NCBI GenBank assembly: GCA_003142355.1
Contig: PLMF01000247.1
Location: 40,961-47,630 of the forward strand
Direction of reading: 5' to 3'
From: Bryobacterales bacterium
GTDB taxonomy: Bacteria; Acidobacteriota; Terriglobia; Bryobacterales; Bryobacteraceae
Length of the DNA: 6,670 nt
Below, in pieces: positions 5,651-6,670 of the stretch (within the stretch, counting starts at the first letter, position 1; each line of letters begins with the position of its first letter). The translations under genes were made by a program, and so were the position numbers. The notes under the pieces are model-generated. The model saw nothing but the letters and a program-made list of their open reading frames with translations, was not told the origin of the DNA and searched no databases.

Positions 5651-6670
5651 CTATTTCACCTCGGACGGAAACGGAGCGGGGCTGGCGCTGGCCTCGCTGT
5701 TGGGAATCCACACGATCATCTGGCCGGGCTCGCGATTGGCCCAGGCGTAATAGGGGATGGCCGTGAACTCCTGTTCGGTTTTGGAGACTTGGCCCTGCGC
5801 GTCAATGGCCAGGGCCACGGCTTTGCCCTTGACCACGGTGACGCCGTGCAACAGGGCGGGTTTGAACTCGGCGGCCAGGGGCGCGCTGTCGGGCAGCATC
5901 AGATTGCGGACCTGGCCCTTGGGATTGTCGACCCACTCGGCGGCGTAGACGATGGGGCCGCGCTCGAGCGCCACGCGGCCGCGGTCGGCGGCCACCTGGT
6001 CGTTGGCCAGGACGCGGCGGACCGGCATGGGGAGAGCCAGCTCAATGATGTCGCCGCGCTTCCAGGTGCGTCTCAGGCTCACGTAGCCTTTGTCCAGCTT
6101 GATCGGCACGGCCTTGCCGTTGACCTTGAGCACCACCGGACTCGAAGACTTGCCGGCGTAACGGTACAGATCGCTGGCCACCGGCTGGTTGCGCGCCCAG
6201 CCGGGAATGCGCACGTTGACGACGACCGGCGCGGCCTGATCGGGGTTCACAGTTATTTTGACCGTGCCCTCCCACGGGTAGCGAGTCTCCTGCACCACGT
6301 TGACGGTTCGGCCGTTGTCCAGCTTGATATCGGCGGTGCTGCCCATGTAGAGGTTGACCCACAAGGCGTCGCCGCGCTGGGCGTAGACGTAGCCGGGCAC
6401 CGAGGCCATGAAGCGCGTGATATTGCCCGGACAGCAGGCCACTCCGAACCACGGGCTGCGCTTGTGCTGGCCGGTGGATTCGAGCGGGTTGGGATAGAAG
6501 AAGGTTGTGCCGTCGAGCGACACGCCCGAGATGAGACCGTTGTAGAGGGTGCGTTCCATGACGTCGATGTACTTGGCGTCGGCGTGCAGCAGGAAGAGGC
6601 GGTGGTTCCAGTAATCGTTGCCGACGGCGGCGCAAGTCTCGTTATAGGCGGTCATGTTGGGCAGTTCGTA
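5651..6670 (-). CDS. GH127-type beta-L-arabinofuranosidase, C-terminal part (5' end beyond right edge)
   Basis: This is the last 339 residues of a protein of the HypBA1 type (GH127, DUF1680); the reading frame is open through the right edge, starting YELPN. The zinc-site motif NETCAA (E11, C13 in window numbering) and the cysteine pair in WFGVACCPGN (C79-C80; C79 aligns with the catalytic nucleophile Cys417 of HypBA1) are intact. In HypBA1 the acid/base Glu lies 16 residues before the ETC Glu; that position is about six residues outside the window and cannot be checked. The C-terminal beta-sandwich follows with RIPGWARN, VLKVNGK, RRTWKRGD, LALPMPV and LERGPIVYAAEW. The ATG at 6655 is internal, not the start, because the family motif runs across it. 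The next gene begins 3 bases after its TAG stop. Export cannot be judged without the N-terminus. Activity on beta-linked L-arabinofuranosides is well established for this family. Confidence 0.9.
   Translation of the reverse strand, partial: YELPNMTAYNETCAAVGNDYWNHRLFLLHADAKYIDVMERTLYNGLISGVSLDGTTFFYPNPLESTGQHKRSPWFGVACCPGNITRFMASVPGYVYAQRGDALWVNLYMGSTADIKLDNGRTVNVVQETRYPWEGTVKITVNPDQAAPVVVNVRIPGWARNQPVASDLYRYAGKSSSPVVLKVNGKAVPIKLDKGYVSLRRTWKRGDIIELALPMPVRRVLANDQVAADRGRVALERGPIVYAAEWVDNPKGQVRNLMLPDSAPLAAEFKPALLHGVTVVKGKAVALAIDAQGQVSKTEQEFTAIPYYAWANREPGQMIVWIPNSEASASPAPFPSEVK
5656..5662 (-). promoter_or_regulatory. Ribosome binding site of the GH146-like gene
   Basis: GAGGTGA on the minus strand is eight bases before the ATG at 5647 and lies within the last codons of the GH127 gene. 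It matches the anti-Shine-Dalgarno complement over seven bases and supports co-translation in one operon. Confidence 0.6.

Noticed and set aside
6653..6655. The ATG at 6655 as the start of the GH127 gene
   Set aside because: The frame continues through the edge, and the family motif (YELPN before MTAYNETC) spans it, so the gene is only the C-terminal part.

Overview
The window is GC-rich and dense with coding sequence, with short intergenic gaps. Two proteins carry twin-arginine export signals, and two neighbouring genes encode DUF1680-type beta-L-arabinofuranosidases. This mix resembles soil Acidobacteriota of the Solibacter/Bryobacter kind. That placement is inference from style and gene content; there is no rRNA or other phylogenetic marker here.

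Layout, left to right. (1) The left edge cuts a minus-strand gene whose first 111 residues are the N-terminal thioredoxin-like domain of the DUF255/YyaL family. (2) A 166-base divergent intergenic region (336-501) separates it from a plus-strand M20-family dipeptidase (502-1857). This region holds a perfect 16-base palindrome. (3) The dipeptidase converges on a minus-strand glycosylasparaginase-like Ntn hydrolase (1879-2994). Only 21 bases separate them, and a 10-bp perfect inverted repeat spans both stop codons. (4) A 74-base gap upstream of the asparaginase carries a perfect 13-base palindrome over a plausible extended -10. A near copy lies about three helical turns away, over the start of the gene. 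(5) From 3069 to the right edge runs a tight minus-strand operon. In order of transcription it contains a GH127-type beta-L-arabinofuranosidase (5' end outside the window), a complete Tat-exported GH146-type beta-L-arabinofuranosidase (start 3 bases after the previous stop), and a ChrR-like NAD(P)H-dependent FMN/quinone reductase (ATGA overlap with the previous stop).

How the genes could work together. The two arabinofuranosidases probably remove beta-L-arabinofuranosyl groups from plant glycans or glycoproteins. The asparaginase and the dipeptidase would suit processing of glycopeptide, isoaspartyl or dipeptide material. A shared role in breaking down glycoproteins is attractive but is inference from position only. 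I see no CRISPR array, tRNA, rRNA, transposase or phage gene. Nothing in the window demands a wholly new system. The most unusual items are the paired palindromes at the asparaginase start, the stop-codon hairpin, the triple cysteine in the GH146 active site, and the reductase coupled to a secreted glycosidase.
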